From Corynebacterium ammoniagenes DSM 20306 (GTDB lineage: Bacteria; Actinomycetota; Actinomycetes; Mycobacteriales; Mycobacteriaceae), in NCBI RefSeq assembly GCF_001941425.1, contig NZ_CP009244.1:1922001-1986000 (forward strand): a stretch of DNA of 64,000 bases, in the 5' to 3' direction. Shown one piece after another: positions 17,160 through 26,679 of the stretch (its first letter is position 1; every line of letters begins with the position of its first letter). The notes under the pieces are model-generated. The model was not told the origin of the DNA. It made no database searches and saw nothing but the letters and a program-made list of their open reading frames with translations. Both the position numbers and the translations under genes were made by a program.

Positions 17160-17165
17160 AGACTA
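17160..17165 (-). promoter_or_regulatory. -10 box of a leaderless promoter for ispH
   Basis: Minus-strand TAGTCT, 6 nt before the ispH ATG (17151-17153). No separate ribosome-binding site fits, so transcription should begin at or next to the start codon. Confidence 0.45.
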
Positions 17166-17237
17166 TCTCAGCTGCAGCTAAAACAATAGACTGGGTGCCA
17201 TGCACGACAGTTCGCACAAGAATCGGGGAGGTCACAC

Positions 17238-18479
17238 ATGGCACAAACCGTAAATTCCCCAGCGGCACCATGGCCGGTCGGGAAGGTAAATGACCAGGTC
17301 AAGGGATGGATCGAGAAGCTCGGATTTTTATGGGTCGAAGGCCAATTGACCCAAATCAACATCAAATCGACGTGGAAATTGTCCTATCTGACGCTGCGCG
17401 ATATCGAGCAGCAAAAATCTGTTCAGTTGACATGTCCTACAGATTTGGTTCGCAATTTGCCGACCCCACTCAAAGACGGCGACCGCGTGGTGGTCTACGG
17501 CAAACCAGCATTTTATGCCGGCCGCGGTTCTTTCAGCCTGTGGACCACAGACATTCGCCACGTCGGCATTGGTGAGCTACTCGCGCGCATCGAGGCACTG
17601 CGCAAGCAGCTCACGGCTGAAGGGTTAACGGACCCCGCACGCAAAAAGCCGCTGCCTTTTCTTCCCAAAAAGGTGGGCCTCATTACCGGCCGTGGTTCAG
17701 CCGCGGAGCGCGATGTCCTCGCGGTGTCGCAGGATCGCTGGCCAGCAGTGCAGTTTCGGGTGATTAATACAGCGGTACAAGGCACAGGCACCGTCGCACA
17801 GGTCGTTGATGCTTTGCAGCTTCTCGATGCCGACCCAGAGATCGATGTCATCATCATTGCCCGAGGCGGCGGCTCGGTTGAAGATCTCCTCCCCTTTTCT
17901 GAGGAGGCATTGCAACGCGCGGTCGCGGCAGCGCACACTCCAGTGGTCTCTGCCATTGGGCATGAACCAGATAATCCGGTGTTGGACAATGTGGCGGATG
18001 TTCGCGCTGCTACGCCTACCGATGCTGCCAAGCGGGTTGTTCCCGATGTTGCGTTGGAATACGACCGGATCGCTGAGTCACGCCAGCGTATGGCCGCAGC
18101 ACTACGCGGGTGGGTCGAACGTGAGCGCCGTGGCTTAGAGCAGCTGCGTTCGCGTCCGGTGCTCGCAGATCCGATGCGCGCCATTACCTTGCAGCGTGAG
18201 GAAGTTGCACGACTGCAGCAATTGATGCGCCGTGACATCCAGGTACACCTAGAGCGTGAAACCTCACGGGTCTCAGCGCTGCGTTCGCAGGTCAGTGCTT
18301 TGGGCCCGGCAGCAACGTTGGCTCGGGGTTATTCTGTCGTCCAGGTCCTGCCGCGCGATGGATCAGATGCTGAGGTAGTCACCAGCTACCAGCAGGCTCC
18401 CCCCGGATCACAGATTCGTGTGCGAGTGGGCGATGGTTCCCTCTCCGGCGCGGTACTGGGTTCCGAACCAGCGAACTAA
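17238..18479 (+). CDS. xseA: exodeoxyribonuclease VII large subunit
   Basis: 413 residues. N-terminal OB-fold (about 8-105, starting [26 protein letters not shown]) binds single-stranded DNA. The nuclease domain shows [33 protein letters not shown] and [26 protein letters not shown], followed by an alpha-helical region and [10 protein letters not shown] near the C-terminus. With XseB it degrades ssDNA processively from both ends. GGGGAGG lies at good distance before the ATG. xseB follows after 53 bp, so the two form an operon. Confidence 0.97.
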   Translation: MAQTVNSPAAPWPVGKVNDQVKGWIEKLGFLWVEGQLTQINIKSTWKLSYLTLRDIEQQKSVQLTCPTDLVRNLPTPLKDGDRVVVYGKPAFYAGRGSFSLWTTDIRHVGIGELLARIEALRKQLTAEGLTDPARKKPLPFLPKKVGLITGRGSAAERDVLAVSQDRWPAVQFRVINTAVQGTGTVAQVVDALQLLDADPEIDVIIIARGGGSVEDLLPFSEEALQRAVAAAHTPVVSAIGHEPDNPVLDNVADVRAATPTDAAKRVVPDVALEYDRIAESRQRMAAALRGWVERERRGLEQLRSRPVLADPMRAITLQREEVARLQQLMRRDIQVHLERETSRVSALRSQVSALGPAATLARGYSVVQVLPRDGSDAEVVTSYQQAPPGSQIRVRVGDGSLSGAVLGSEPAN

Positions 18480-18532
18480 CTTCCCCTTATTACCTTCCAC
18501 AATTTATCGACGAAATCTAGGAAAGAAGATCT

Positions 18533-18859
18533 ATGGCTACTGATTCTTATGGCACCGGGACTCCAGGTGAAGACGCCTTCCCAGCGATTGATACTTTAAC
18601 TTATGAGCAGGCGCGCGATGAGCTCATCGAAACTGTCAAGATCCTCGAGCTTGGGCAAATGAGCCTCGATGAATCTTTAAAGTATTGGGAGCGCGGCGAG
18701 GCGCTAGCCAAAGCGTGCGAGAGCCACCTTGATGGCGCGTCCAAACGCGTCGAAGAGGCGCTCAACGCTCGCACCACTGAAGAGGATTCTGACTCCACGC
18801 AGGAATCTTCTGACCCAAGCAATGCTGACCGCAGCACTGCTGACAACTACGACTACTAG
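18533..18859 (+). CDS. xseB: exodeoxyribonuclease VII small subunit
   Basis: 108 residues. The XseB helical core lies at about 22-75: [48 protein letters not shown]. The C-terminal about 30 residues are an acidic Ser/Asp-rich tail ([15 protein letters not shown]), longer than in E. coli XseB (80 residues). It partners XseA and is preceded by GGAAAGAAG. Confidence 0.95.
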   Translation: MATDSYGTGTPGEDAFPAIDTLTYEQARDELIETVKILELGQMSLDESLKYWERGEALAKACESHLDGASKRVEEALNARTTEEDSDSTQESSDPSNADRSTADNYDY

Positions 18860-18877
18860 CAAGAACGGAGCTTTGAC

Positions 18878-19264
18878 ATGCAAATTTACGCCTACCCGGG
18901 TGACCGCCTCGACTTTATCTCTAAGACTTCCTCGGCCGGCGCATTAGAATTTGGCGACCCGGTGGGCTTAGTTGAGGAATTTTTTGGCCCCGCGCACACC
19001 AAAACTCCCTTGGAGAATGAGGCGGGTTACCAAGAGCTGACCTATTACAACGGTTCTTTGAGCTTTGAGTTTAGCGTCGGCAAGCTCTACTCCATCACCG
19101 TCCAGCCCGGATTGTCGAAGGAGAAGATTGAAATCTTCGTCGACCGCGAGCGTGTGTCAGGACCTGCTAGCGAGGCCGCACAAGACCGCACCAAGCAAGT
19201 CGGTGTGGAAGCAACCTATGGCGAGGTGCTGGAAAAGATCCACTTCACCGCGCGCAATAATTAA
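18878..19264 (+). CDS. conserved hypothetical protein
   Basis: 128 residues, not recognised as a named family. It has no signal peptide or membrane helix and looks like a small alpha/beta protein: MQIYAYPGDRLDFISKTSS, then FGDPVGLVEEFFGP, a strand-rich middle (LTYYNGSLSFEFSVGKLYSITVQPG) and a final helical stretch. It begins 19 bp after the xseB stop with GAACGGAG upstream, so it is probably cotranscribed with xseAB. Codon use matches its neighbours. Its stop directly abuts the stop of the convergent DUF4245 gene (19264/19265). Confidence 0.72.
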   Translation: MQIYAYPGDRLDFISKTSSAGALEFGDPVGLVEEFFGPAHTKTPLENEAGYQELTYYNGSLSFEFSVGKLYSITVQPGLSKEKIEIFVDRERVSGPASEAAQDRTKQVGVEATYGEVLEKIHFTARNN

Positions 19265-19879
19265 TTAGTTGGTGGCGCTAGCGTCGCTGGTACCAGCATC
19301 AGCGGCGCCTACGTCAACTGGCTCCACGGCCAAAAAGCCGCGGACAAGTTCCGTGAATTCTTCGTCGGTAGCGGTACCGGTGAGCAGTACTCGCTCATCT
19401 TCTAGGTCAAATGCCCAGACATCGCGCACATTATTTTCCGGGCTTGAGGCGACGGTGACTTCTTGTCCATCGACAGTAATGGCCTCGGTGTTCTCGCGGA
19501 AGTGCTCATCGAAGTTAGCGAGGGCATCGTCAAGCGGAACTTGCGTCTGCCAGGAAGACAAGTAGCTTTCTTCCGGCGTTACCCAGCCGACAACCGAAGA
19601 AGGCTCCTGGTCCAGGGAAGCACGGCGCGCGGAATTGGCGACCCAGTCCTCAGGTACGTCAGGAATGCGGATGGCTGCGCCTTGTGCTGCGCGCGCTTCC
19701 AGATCCAAGAAAGCTTCACCGTCTACTTGGCGAACGGCCGAGAGATCGGATGTTTCAGGGTTGATGGTGCACAAGCCTGTGGCACCAACAACAGCTAGCA
19801 TTCCGATGACAATCACGCCGAGGGACAAAATCATGTCTCGGCCATTTTCGAAAATCTTTGGTTTTTCTTCGCCCGCCAT
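19265..19879 (-). CDS. DUF4245 domain-containing membrane-anchored protein
   Basis: 204 residues from the ATG giving MAGEEKPKIFENGRDMILSLG. The first about 15 residues are cytoplasmic, followed by one membrane helix (DMILSLGVIVIGMLAVVGATGLC, about 15-37) and an extracytoplasmic DUF4245 domain with IRIPDVPEDWVANSARR and VVGWVTPEESYLSSWQT. In M. tuberculosis the relative lies between glpX and xseB, the same position as here. Function unknown. The frame is open 67 codons upstream, but those residues are compositionally unrelated and not part of the family. Confidence 0.82.
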   Translation of the reverse strand: MAGEEKPKIFENGRDMILSLGVIVIGMLAVVGATGLCTINPETSDLSAVRQVDGEAFLDLEARAAQGAAIRIPDVPEDWVANSARRASLDQEPSSVVGWVTPEESYLSSWQTQVPLDDALANFDEHFRENTEAITVDGQEVTVASSPENNVRDVWAFDLEDERVLLTGTATDEEFTELVRGFLAVEPVDVGAADAGTSDASATN

Positions 19880-20119
19880 GCGCTTTAGTATCGCATGGCT
19901 TTTAAGAAATAGGTAAACCGCCCGACGCGGCGAATTGGGCCGAGGTTTGGTGCGCCGAGCGCGCTTGTGGCGCAGTTGTCCCTCTTTCGGGGGACTATTC
20001 GGGAATGTTTGCGCTCCGAAACATGGAATAATGAAGGGGCAAGTGGGCATACTTGATAGGCACGTGCCGAATGGGCACACGCTGAAACATATAAAACAAT
20101 GAGGAAGGCCTTCTAACCG

Positions 20120-21148
20120 ATGACAAAAACTGCTGGAGATCGTGAACTTCCAGACCGCAACCTAGCCATGGAGCTGGTACGCGTTACCGAAGCTGCAGCA
20201 CTGGCTTCAGGTCGTTGGGTCGGCCGCGGCAAGAAGAACGAAGGTGACGGCGCAGCAGTTGATGCTATGCGTACGCTCATCAATTCCGTATCCATGGATG
20301 GCGTAGTTGTTATCGGCGAAGGCGAAAAAGACGAAGCCCCGATGCTATTCAATGGTGAACAGGTCGGTACTGGCGAAGGCGCTGCGATGGATATTGCAGT
20401 CGACCCCGTCGACGGCACCCGCCTGATGGCCGAAGGCCGCCCCAACGCGGTATCTGTTATCGCTGCTGCTGAGCGTGGCACCATGTATGACCCTTCGGCC
20501 GTGTTCTACATGAACAAGCTGGTTGTTGGCCCTGAATCTGCCGGCAAAGTAGACATCAATAAGCCTGTCGCTTTCAACATCAACGCAGTGGCCGAAGCCA
20601 AAGGTATTCGCCCGCAAGAAGTAACCGTGGTCGTTCTTGACCGCCCACGCCACGATGATCTGATCGCGGAAATCCGTGAAGCTGGCGCCAAGGTACGTCT
20701 CATCATGGACGGCGACGTTGCTGGTGCCATCGCTGCTGCTCAGGATTCCAACTCCATCGACTTGCTGATGGGCATCGGCGGCACTCCAGAAGGAATTGTT
20801 ACCGCGTGTGCACTGAAGTGCATGGGTGGTGAGATTCAGGGCAAGCTGTGGCCACAAGATGAAGAAGAAGCAGAACGCGCTCGCGCGGCTGGACACGACC
20901 TCGACCGCGTACTGTTTACCAACGACTTGGTCACCTCCGATAACTGCTACTTCGCAGCTACTGGCGTGACCAATGGCGACATGCTGCGTGGTGTTTCCTA
21001 CCGCGCCAACTCCGCTACCACCCGGTCGATGGTGATGCGCTCGAAGTCCGGCACCGTGCGCTACATCGAGTCCATTCATCAGCTGTCCAAGCTGCAAGAG
21101 TACTCCGTAATTGACTATTCGGATCCCAAGTCGAATCCCGTGCAGTAG
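20120..21148 (+). CDS. glpX: fructose-1,6-bisphosphatase, class II
   Basis: 342 residues. Class II FBPase (GlpX) hydrolyses fructose-1,6-bisphosphate in gluconeogenesis and is the only FBPase type usual in corynebacteria. Visible motifs: [18 protein letters not shown] (about 54-71), the metal/phosphate site [25 protein letters not shown] (about 91-115), [12 protein letters not shown] and [36 protein letters not shown] lies upstream of the ATG. It is divergent from DUF4245 and followed by fum on the same strand, a carbon-metabolism pair. Confidence 0.97.
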   Translation: MTKTAGDRELPDRNLAMELVRVTEAAALASGRWVGRGKKNEGDGAAVDAMRTLINSVSMDGVVVIGEGEKDEAPMLFNGEQVGTGEGAAMDIAVDPVDGTRLMAEGRPNAVSVIAAAERGTMYDPSAVFYMNKLVVGPESAGKVDINKPVAFNINAVAEAKGIRPQEVTVVVLDRPRHDDLIAEIREAGAKVRLIMDGDVAGAIAAAQDSNSIDLLMGIGGTPEGIVTACALKCMGGEIQGKLWPQDEEEAERARAAGHDLDRVLFTNDLVTSDNCYFAATGVTNGDMLRGVSYRANSATTRSMVMRSKSGTVRYIESIHQLSKLQEYSVIDYSDPKSNPVQ

Positions 21149-21315
21149 GACTTGGCTAGGCTGGTTGTGAAGCCGCGGGCCCCACATGAAGGCGCGCGTG
21201 CGGAAAATTAGTCATACTAGAAGGCGTACAGCCTGACCCAGTAGCGCGATACATGCCTGCTGGGCACTCGTTCCAGTTAAATAGATTTATATTCTCTACA
21301 AAGAAGGTGGATTTC

Positions 21316-22716
21316 ATGACTGAATATCGCATTGAGCATGACACGATGGGTGAAGTAAAGGTTCCAAAGGGTGCCCTGTGGAGCGCGCAGACCCAGCGTG
21401 CGGTCGAAAACTTCCCAATCTCCGGTCGCGGACTCGAATCTGCACAGATTCGCGCAATGGGTCTGCTGAAGGCAGCTTGTGCGCAGGTCAACAAGGATTC
21501 TGGCGCACTCGACGCGGAAATCGCCGATGCAATCATCGCTGCAGGTCAAGAAATTGCCAGCGGCAAGTACGACGATGAATTCCCAATCGACGTCTTCCAG
21601 ACCGGTTCGGGCACGTCTTCCAACATGAACACCAACGAGGTCATCGCATCCCTCGCCAAGCAAAATGGCGTTGACCTGCACCCTAATGACCACGTGAACA
21701 TGGGCCAGTCCTCTAACGATACTTTCCCAACTGCAACCCACGTTGCTGCTACTGAAGCTGCAGTTACTGATCTGATCCCAGGCCTGAAGGTTCTGCACGA
21801 GTCCTTGCTCAAGAAGGCTCATGAGTGGAAAGAAGTTGTAAAGTCCGGCCGCACCCACTTGATGGATGCTGTTCCAGTAACCCTGGGCCAGGAGTTCTCC
21901 GGCTACGCTCGCCAGATTGAACTTGGCATTGAGCGCGTTGAAGCAACCCTGCCTCGCCTGGGCGAGCTGGCAATCGGTGGCACCGCTGCTGGTACTGGTC
22001 TTAACACCTCCGCCGACTTCGGCGCCAAGGTCACCGAAGAGCTCAAGAAGCTCACCGGCATCGAGGAACTATCTGAGGCTAAGAACCACTTCGAGGCTCA
22101 GGCAAACCGCGACGCATTGGTCGAGTTCTCCGGCGCAATGCGCGTCGTCGCTGTTTCCCTGTACAAGATCGCCAACGATATCCGTCTGATGGGCTCTGGC
22201 CCACTGACTGGTTTCGCTGAAGTTCACCTTCCAGATCTGCAGCCAGGTTCTTCCATCATGCCTGGCAAGGTCAACCCTGTTCTGTGTGAGACCGCAACTC
22301 AGGTTTCCGCACAGGTTATCGGCAACGATGCTGCGATTTCCTTCGGTGGTACCCAGGGCCAGTTCGAGCTCAACGTCTTCATCCCGATGATGGCACGCAA
22401 CGTTCTCGAATCTTCCCGTCTGTTGGCTAATACCTCTCGCGTCTTCGCTGAGCGCCTGGTCGACGGCATTGAGCCAAACGCTGAGCGTATGAAGAACTTC
22501 GCTGAGTCTTCCCCATCCATCGTGACCCCACTGAACTCTGCAATCGGCTACGAGAATGCAGCAAAGGTGGCTAAGCACGCACTGGCTGAAGGCATCACCA
22601 TTCGCGAAGCTGTTATCAACCTCGGCTTCGTCGACGGTGACAAGCTGACCGAGGAAGAGCTGGATAAGCGTCTCGACGTGTTGGCAATGGCTAACACCGA
22701 CCGCGACAACTTCTAA
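21316..22716 (+). CDS. fum: class II fumarate hydratase
   Basis: 466 residues from the ATG giving [17 protein letters not shown], preceded by AGAAGG. Catalyses fumarate/malate interconversion in the TCA cycle; iron-free FumC type. Family motifs include [28 protein letters not shown], the lyase signature [11 protein letters not shown] at about 316-326, and [16 protein letters not shown] 167-bp leader after glpX ends in an AT-rich stretch (AAATAGATTTATATTC) that may hold its own promoter. Confidence 0.97.
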   Translation: MTEYRIEHDTMGEVKVPKGALWSAQTQRAVENFPISGRGLESAQIRAMGLLKAACAQVNKDSGALDAEIADAIIAAGQEIASGKYDDEFPIDVFQTGSGTSSNMNTNEVIASLAKQNGVDLHPNDHVNMGQSSNDTFPTATHVAATEAAVTDLIPGLKVLHESLLKKAHEWKEVVKSGRTHLMDAVPVTLGQEFSGYARQIELGIERVEATLPRLGELAIGGTAAGTGLNTSADFGAKVTEELKKLTGIEELSEAKNHFEAQANRDALVEFSGAMRVVAVSLYKIANDIRLMGSGPLTGFAEVHLPDLQPGSSIMPGKVNPVLCETATQVSAQVIGNDAAISFGGTQGQFELNVFIPMMARNVLESSRLLANTSRVFAERLVDGIEPNAERMKNFAESSPSIVTPLNSAIGYENAAKVAKHALAEGITIREAVINLGFVDGDKLTEEELDKRLDVLAMANTDRDNF

Positions 22717-22746
22717 GCTTTAGCTCTTCGCTTTTAAAATTCTCCT

Positions 22747-22786
22747 AAGCGCACCGCCCATTAGTTTGGGCGGTGCGCTTTTGTTT
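22747..22786 (+). terminator. intrinsic terminator of fum
   Basis: Stem AAGCGCACCGCCCA / TGGGCGGTGCGCTT with a 5-6 nt loop and a following TTTTGTTT. Confidence 0.9.
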
Positions 22787-22829
22787 ATAAGACCTGCTTC
22801 AAGGCTGCAGCGTGGCGCGGTGAGGGTAG

Positions 22830-23486
22830 ATGGTTAAGATATCTGCCATGCCAGAAAACACGCCGGACAAGCAGCATGCTCCCCTATCCAATGCACAAAG
22901 AATCCACGAAGCTGAGCAAAGTACGCAGAATTCTTTCGCGCAATACAAAGGCTCCGCCAAAACCGAAACGTGGATGTGGATTGTGGGAATCTTAGTGGTC
23001 ATTATTGTGGTGGCTGCTGCAGTGTTTGCGGGTGTGCGCTACCTGGCAGAGCCGGAAGAACAACCCATCCTCGATAAGCAACTGGTCGAGGTCGATGAAT
23101 CAGCGCCGGTAGAAACTTTGGATGGCGGGTTAGTTGGCACCTTCGCCGGGGAGTTCAATGCCGGCCCAGACAATTCATGGCAAGGGGCAATTTCCTTCGC
23201 TGGAGCGACTGCAATCTTGGCCTATCCCCACTCGGGTTGCCAGGCGCTCTTACAACTAACTCCGCCGGAGCAGGCCGATGCTTCTGCTGACGATGGCTCC
23301 GTTTATACCTATGACACCCAGGCTTTGAACCGAAAGTGCGTCTCGGACGGGTATTGGGAATTTGAGGAAGACTCCGGTGCGGTATCTGCACAATACTTCG
23401 AGGTCAATAATGACGGCGAGACTGAGCTCAAGGCAGCTGCGCAATTAACGCGAAATCTGGATGAGCTTGTGGCGAGCGCACGATAG
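22830..23486 (+). CDS. hypothetical single-pass membrane protein
   Basis: 218 residues from the first ATG (AGGG upstream), or 212 from the ATG at 22848, which lies 7 nt after a TAAGAT -10 box and would be leaderless. After a polar N-terminus of about 47 residues comes one membrane helix (TWMWIVGILVVIIVVAAAVFAGVRYL, about 47-72) and an extracytoplasmic domain of about 140 residues with two cysteines (HSGCQALL, NRKCVSDGYW) that may form a disulfide. Not recognised as a named family. Confidence 0.75.
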   Translation: MVKISAMPENTPDKQHAPLSNAQRIHEAEQSTQNSFAQYKGSAKTETWMWIVGILVVIIVVAAAVFAGVRYLAEPEEQPILDKQLVEVDESAPVETLDGGLVGTFAGEFNAGPDNSWQGAISFAGATAILAYPHSGCQALLQLTPPEQADASADDGSVYTYDTQALNRKCVSDGYWEFEEDSGAVSAQYFEVNNDGETELKAAAQLTRNLDELVASAR

Positions 23487-23530
23487 TGACTTAAACAATA
23501 AAGTATTTTGAGTTCTTATAAATTCACACA

Positions 23531-23556
23531 GTTTGCACTTGGTGCAAACTTGCACC
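23531..23556. promoter_or_regulatory. overlapping palindromic operator for the TetR regulator
   Basis: GTTTGCACTTGGTGCAAAC (23531-23549) is a perfect palindrome with 8-bp arms and a 3-bp centre. It overlaps a second perfect palindrome, GGTGCAA-AC-TTGCACC (23541-23556). They cover the -35 region (TTGGTG, 23539-23544) of the promoter whose -10 is TAATAT at 23562-23567. This is a typical site for autorepression by a TetR dimer; overlapping palindromes could bind two dimers. Confidence 0.75.
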
Positions 23557-23561
23557 ATGTG

Positions 23562-23567
23562 TAATAT
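23562..23567 (+). promoter_or_regulatory. -10 box of the tetR-MFS promoter (leaderless)
   Basis: TAATAT with TTGGTG at 17-bp spacing upstream and the GTG start codon 8 nt downstream. The -35 element is buried in the palindromic operator. Confidence 0.65.
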
Positions 23568-23575
23568 TGCATAGC

Positions 23576-24235
23576 GTGCAAGTAGATAAAGATGTTGATG
23601 ACGGCTTCCTCCCCGACAGCGATCTGGGGCTCCGGGAGCAAAAACGCTTGGAAACTAATCGTCGCATCGAAGACGCTGCTACTCGGCTAGTTGATGAATC
23701 AAGCTTTGATGAAGTAACAATTGAACAAATTTGTGAGGCCGCTGGGATTTCTCGGCGCACCTTTTTTAACTATTTCAGCGCCAAAGAAAGCGCTGTTATC
23801 GGCTCCTCGTCTGAACCGCTTACTACGGAACAGCGTGAAGCTTTTTTGAATGCCGAAGGCTCAAATATTCTGCACATTTTGGTGGAGAATATTGAGCGTC
23901 ATTTCAATACGGAGAGCCAAGACCCGGTGATCCAAGAACGTCGCCAAAGGATCTTTGCCCAACCCGATGTTGCGGTTCGTGCCTTGGCGTTTCGTAAAGA
24001 GCGTTCGCGAGAAACCATGGAGTTACTCACGGAACGGCTCACCGCTAACCCGGAGGAACAGCTCAACCCAGAGCTGGCTCCCCAGACAGAGGCAATGTTG
24101 CTCAGTGGCTTTATCCGCGAAGCAACATGGCTAGCAATGTCACGGCCTGACCGTGATTGCGAATTACCGATGATCGATCGGATTTATCGATCAATGGAAT
24201 TGATTAAGGAATATACGAAAGGACTGGAATGGTAG
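23576..24235 (+). CDS. TetR/AcrR-family transcriptional regulator
   Basis: 219 residues from the GTG at 23576-23578, which lies at leaderless distance from the -10 box; a TTG three codons earlier overlaps the -10 and is unlikely. The N-terminal helix-turn-helix is at about 22-70: RIEDAATRLVDESSFDEVTIEQICEAAGISRRTFFNYFSAKESAV. The C-terminal ligand domain is not assignable. Its stop overlaps the start of the downstream efflux gene by 7 bp, and the double palindrome in its promoter marks it as the operon's local repressor. Confidence 0.9.
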   Translation: MQVDKDVDDGFLPDSDLGLREQKRLETNRRIEDAATRLVDESSFDEVTIEQICEAAGISRRTFFNYFSAKESAVIGSSSEPLTTEQREAFLNAEGSNILHILVENIERHFNTESQDPVIQERRQRIFAQPDVAVRALAFRKERSRETMELLTERLTANPEEQLNPELAPQTEAMLLSGFIREATWLAMSRPDRDCELPMIDRIYRSMELIKEYTKGLEW

Positions 24236-25878
24236 CGAACAACCCCACATCAAGCACCGGCAGCCAGGCCAGTGCTTTAAGCGCTGAAGAACTTCCCGTG
24301 GTCAACGCAGAAGTTGCCACCCCTTCAGCTGCTGATCCCAACCACGGCAAGAAGACCGCGGATAACGTCGGGATTATTTTTGCCGCCCTGATGCTCACCA
24401 TGCTGATGAGTTCACTGGGCCAAATGATCTTCAGCTCCGCCCTGCCCACCATCGTCGGTGAGCTCGGCGGCGTAGATCAGATGAGCTGGGTTATCTCAGC
24501 CTTCATGGTGACTATGACCATTGCTATGCCCTTGGCGGGCCAGCTGGGCGACCGCATGGGTCGCAAATGGGTCTACATCGCTGGTATCGCAATCTTTGTT
24601 ATCGGTTCGACCGTTGGCGGTTTTGCCAACGGCATGGGCATTTTGATTGCCGGTCGTGCCATCCAGGGCTTTGGCGCCGGCATTATGATGATTTCTTCCC
24701 AGTCCATTGTGGCTGAGGTTGTCTCCGCACGTGAGCGTGGCAAATTCATGGGAATCATGGGCGGCGTCTTCGGACTCTCGTCCGTCTTAGGTCCAGTTCT
24801 TGGCGGTTGGTTTACTGATGGCCCAGGCTGGCGCTGGGGTCTATGGGTCAATATTCCACTAGGCCTTCTCGCCATTGTCGTTTGTATTTTCGTGTTGAAA
24901 CTGCGCGTCGGTGAGCACGGTTTCAAGGGCTTTGACTGGATGGGCTTTGCCACCATTGCTATTTCCACCAGCTCGCTCATTCTGATGACCACGTGGGGCG
25001 GCAGCGAATACGAGTGGACTTCCCCAACCATCTTGGGCTTGGGTGCCATTGTCATCGTTGGTGTGCTGCTGACTATCTTTATCGAATCCCGCGCATCCCA
25101 GCCGCTGATTCCAGTGCGTCTTTTCAAGAACCGCAACATGGTTCTGACTACCCTCGCAGGCACCGTCTTGGGCTTGGCAATGATGGGTGTTCTAGGTTAC
25201 ATGCCAACCTACCTGCAGATGGTGCACACTTTGACACCTACTGAAGCTGGTTTGATGATGATCCCAATGATGGTCGGCATGATTGGTGTATCCACCGGCG
25301 TCGGTTTCATCATCGCGCGCACTGGCCACTACAAGCTCTACCCCATCGTCGGCTTGGCTATCACGGCGCTGACATTATGGTGGATGTCCCAGATGACTGC
25401 GGATACCACGCTCACTGCACTGGGCGTTCGCTTCTTCTGCTTCGGCGTGGGCTTGGGCTTTGTCATGCAGGTTCTGGTGCTCATCGTTCAAAACTCCTTC
25501 CCAATTTCCCAGGTTGGTACCGCTACCGCAGCCAACAACTTCTTCCGTCAGATCGGTTCCGCTTTGGGTGCTTCCATCGTCGGCTCGATGTTCATCCACA
25601 ATATGCAGGGTGAAATGTCCGAACGTCTACCCAAGGCCCTGGCTTCTCTGGGCGAGGATGGCGCTCAATATGCTGAGCAATTCGCTGGTGCGGATGCTGC
25701 AAACTCGCTGACGCCTCATGTTGTGGCAGGTCTACCGGATGCTCTCCGGGACGCCATCTTGAACTCCTACAATGACGGCTTAACTCCAGTCATTGCCATG
25801 ATGGTTCCATTGGCCATTGCCGCAATGTTGCTGCTCATCCCACTGCGTCAAGAGCGTCTGAAAGAAACGATCGAGTAA
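24229..25878 (+). CDS. DHA2-family MFS multidrug efflux transporter (EmrB/QacA type)
   Basis: 549 residues with about 14 membrane segments. Family features: LPTIVGELGGVDQMSWVISAFMVTMTIAMPLAGQLGDRMGRKWVY (helices 1-2 and motif A, GQLGDRMGRK), GRAIQGFGAGIMMISSQSIVAEVV, and motif C GIMGGVFGLSSVLGPVLGGWFTD. It probably exports a toxic or lipophilic compound by proton antiport; the substrate is not inferable. Translationally coupled to the TetR gene and repressed by it by inference. Confidence 0.92.
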   Translation: MVANNPTSSTGSQASALSAEELPVVNAEVATPSAADPNHGKKTADNVGIIFAALMLTMLMSSLGQMIFSSALPTIVGELGGVDQMSWVISAFMVTMTIAMPLAGQLGDRMGRKWVYIAGIAIFVIGSTVGGFANGMGILIAGRAIQGFGAGIMMISSQSIVAEVVSARERGKFMGIMGGVFGLSSVLGPVLGGWFTDGPGWRWGLWVNIPLGLLAIVVCIFVLKLRVGEHGFKGFDWMGFATIAISTSSLILMTTWGGSEYEWTSPTILGLGAIVIVGVLLTIFIESRASQPLIPVRLFKNRNMVLTTLAGTVLGLAMMGVLGYMPTYLQMVHTLTPTEAGLMMIPMMVGMIGVSTGVGFIIARTGHYKLYPIVGLAITALTLWWMSQMTADTTLTALGVRFFCFGVGLGFVMQVLVLIVQNSFPISQVGTATAANNFFRQIGSALGASIVGSMFIHNMQGEMSERLPKALASLGEDGAQYAEQFAGADAANSLTPHVVAGLPDALRDAILNSYNDGLTPVIAMMVPLAIAAMLLLIPLRQERLKETIE

Positions 25879-25919
25879 ATCGAGTTAAGTAAGACCCTTT
25901 CGTAGAGTGAACACGAAAT

Positions 25920-25970
25920 CGCTCTGCAAGAAATCCTGAAATCTTTCAGGCTCTTGCAGAGCGTTTGGTG
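25920..25970 (+). terminator. intrinsic terminator of the tetR-MFS operon
   Basis: Nested stems CGCTCTGCAAG / CTTGCAGAGCG (11 bp) and CCTGAAA / TTTCAGG inside, followed by TTTGGTGGTTTT. Confidence 0.85.
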
Positions 25971-26001
25971 GTTTTAGCTACGTTGGTGGTTTCCTTCTTA
26001 C

Positions 26002-26598
26002 TTATGCTTTCAGTGGTCGTTGTGCTTTGATGCGCTCAGAGGCGGTGTGTTCAAACTCTTCTTCCGCGGTGACCTTTTCAGGCTTCGGAAGCAGCTTTTG
26101 GTAGACCACGGTATCGCGCCATTCGCCAGCACGTGGGCCGTAGGTCATCTTCGCCAGGTGCTTGTAGGTGCCTACTTCTTCAAAGCCGCGGGATACGTGC
26201 AGCTTCACGGAGCCTTCGTTTTCCGGGAAGATCCAAGAATGGATCGCCCACATCCCCAGCTCTTGGCAGGCATCGATGAACCTATCCAATAGTCCGCTGG
26301 CCACACCGCGGCCTTGGGCATTGGAATCAATATAAATGGAGTCTTCTAGTACGCCGGCAAGGACAGGACGCTGGGAGATTGGGGCTCCAGAGACCCAACC
26401 AATAACTTTAGAATCATCATAAAGTTCCACCGCCACGAATACGGTGTCCATATTTTTGCCGTCGACGAACTCTTCTAGGGTCATGGCACGGTGTTCATAA
26501 GAAGCATTTCCCGTGACAAGTCCCTGCAGGTAGATATCTTCAATCTGAGGGTAATCCTCCGCGCGGAACGGGCGGATTGCGAAGTTCGACTTTGTCAT
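26002..26598 (-). CDS. GNAT-family N-acetyltransferase
   Basis: 198 residues from the ATG giving MTKSNFAIRPFRAEDYPQIEDIY. The acetyl-CoA loop is DSIYIDSNAQGRGVASGLLDRFIDAC (about 93-118, with Q/RGxGxA/G as QGRGVA) and the end of the fold is VKLHVSRGFEEVGTYKHLAKMTYGPRAGEWRDTVVYQKLL, which resembles phosphinothricin/methionine sulfoximine acetyltransferases. Substrate unproven. Convergent with the tetR-MFS operon. Confidence 0.87.
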   Translation of the reverse strand: MTKSNFAIRPFRAEDYPQIEDIYLQGLVTGNASYEHRAMTLEEFVDGKNMDTVFVAVELYDDSKVIGWVSGAPISQRPVLAGVLEDSIYIDSNAQGRGVASGLLDRFIDACQELGMWAIHSWIFPENEGSVKLHVSRGFEEVGTYKHLAKMTYGPRAGEWRDTVVYQKLLPKPEKVTAEEEFEHTASERIKAQRPLKA

Positions 26599-26679
26599 GC
26601 TCCCATTATCCGGACGAGTCCTCAAAGTTGCCATGTGCGGCCTGACTTTTCGCTCAATTTCACAAGAGCCATTCCCCCG

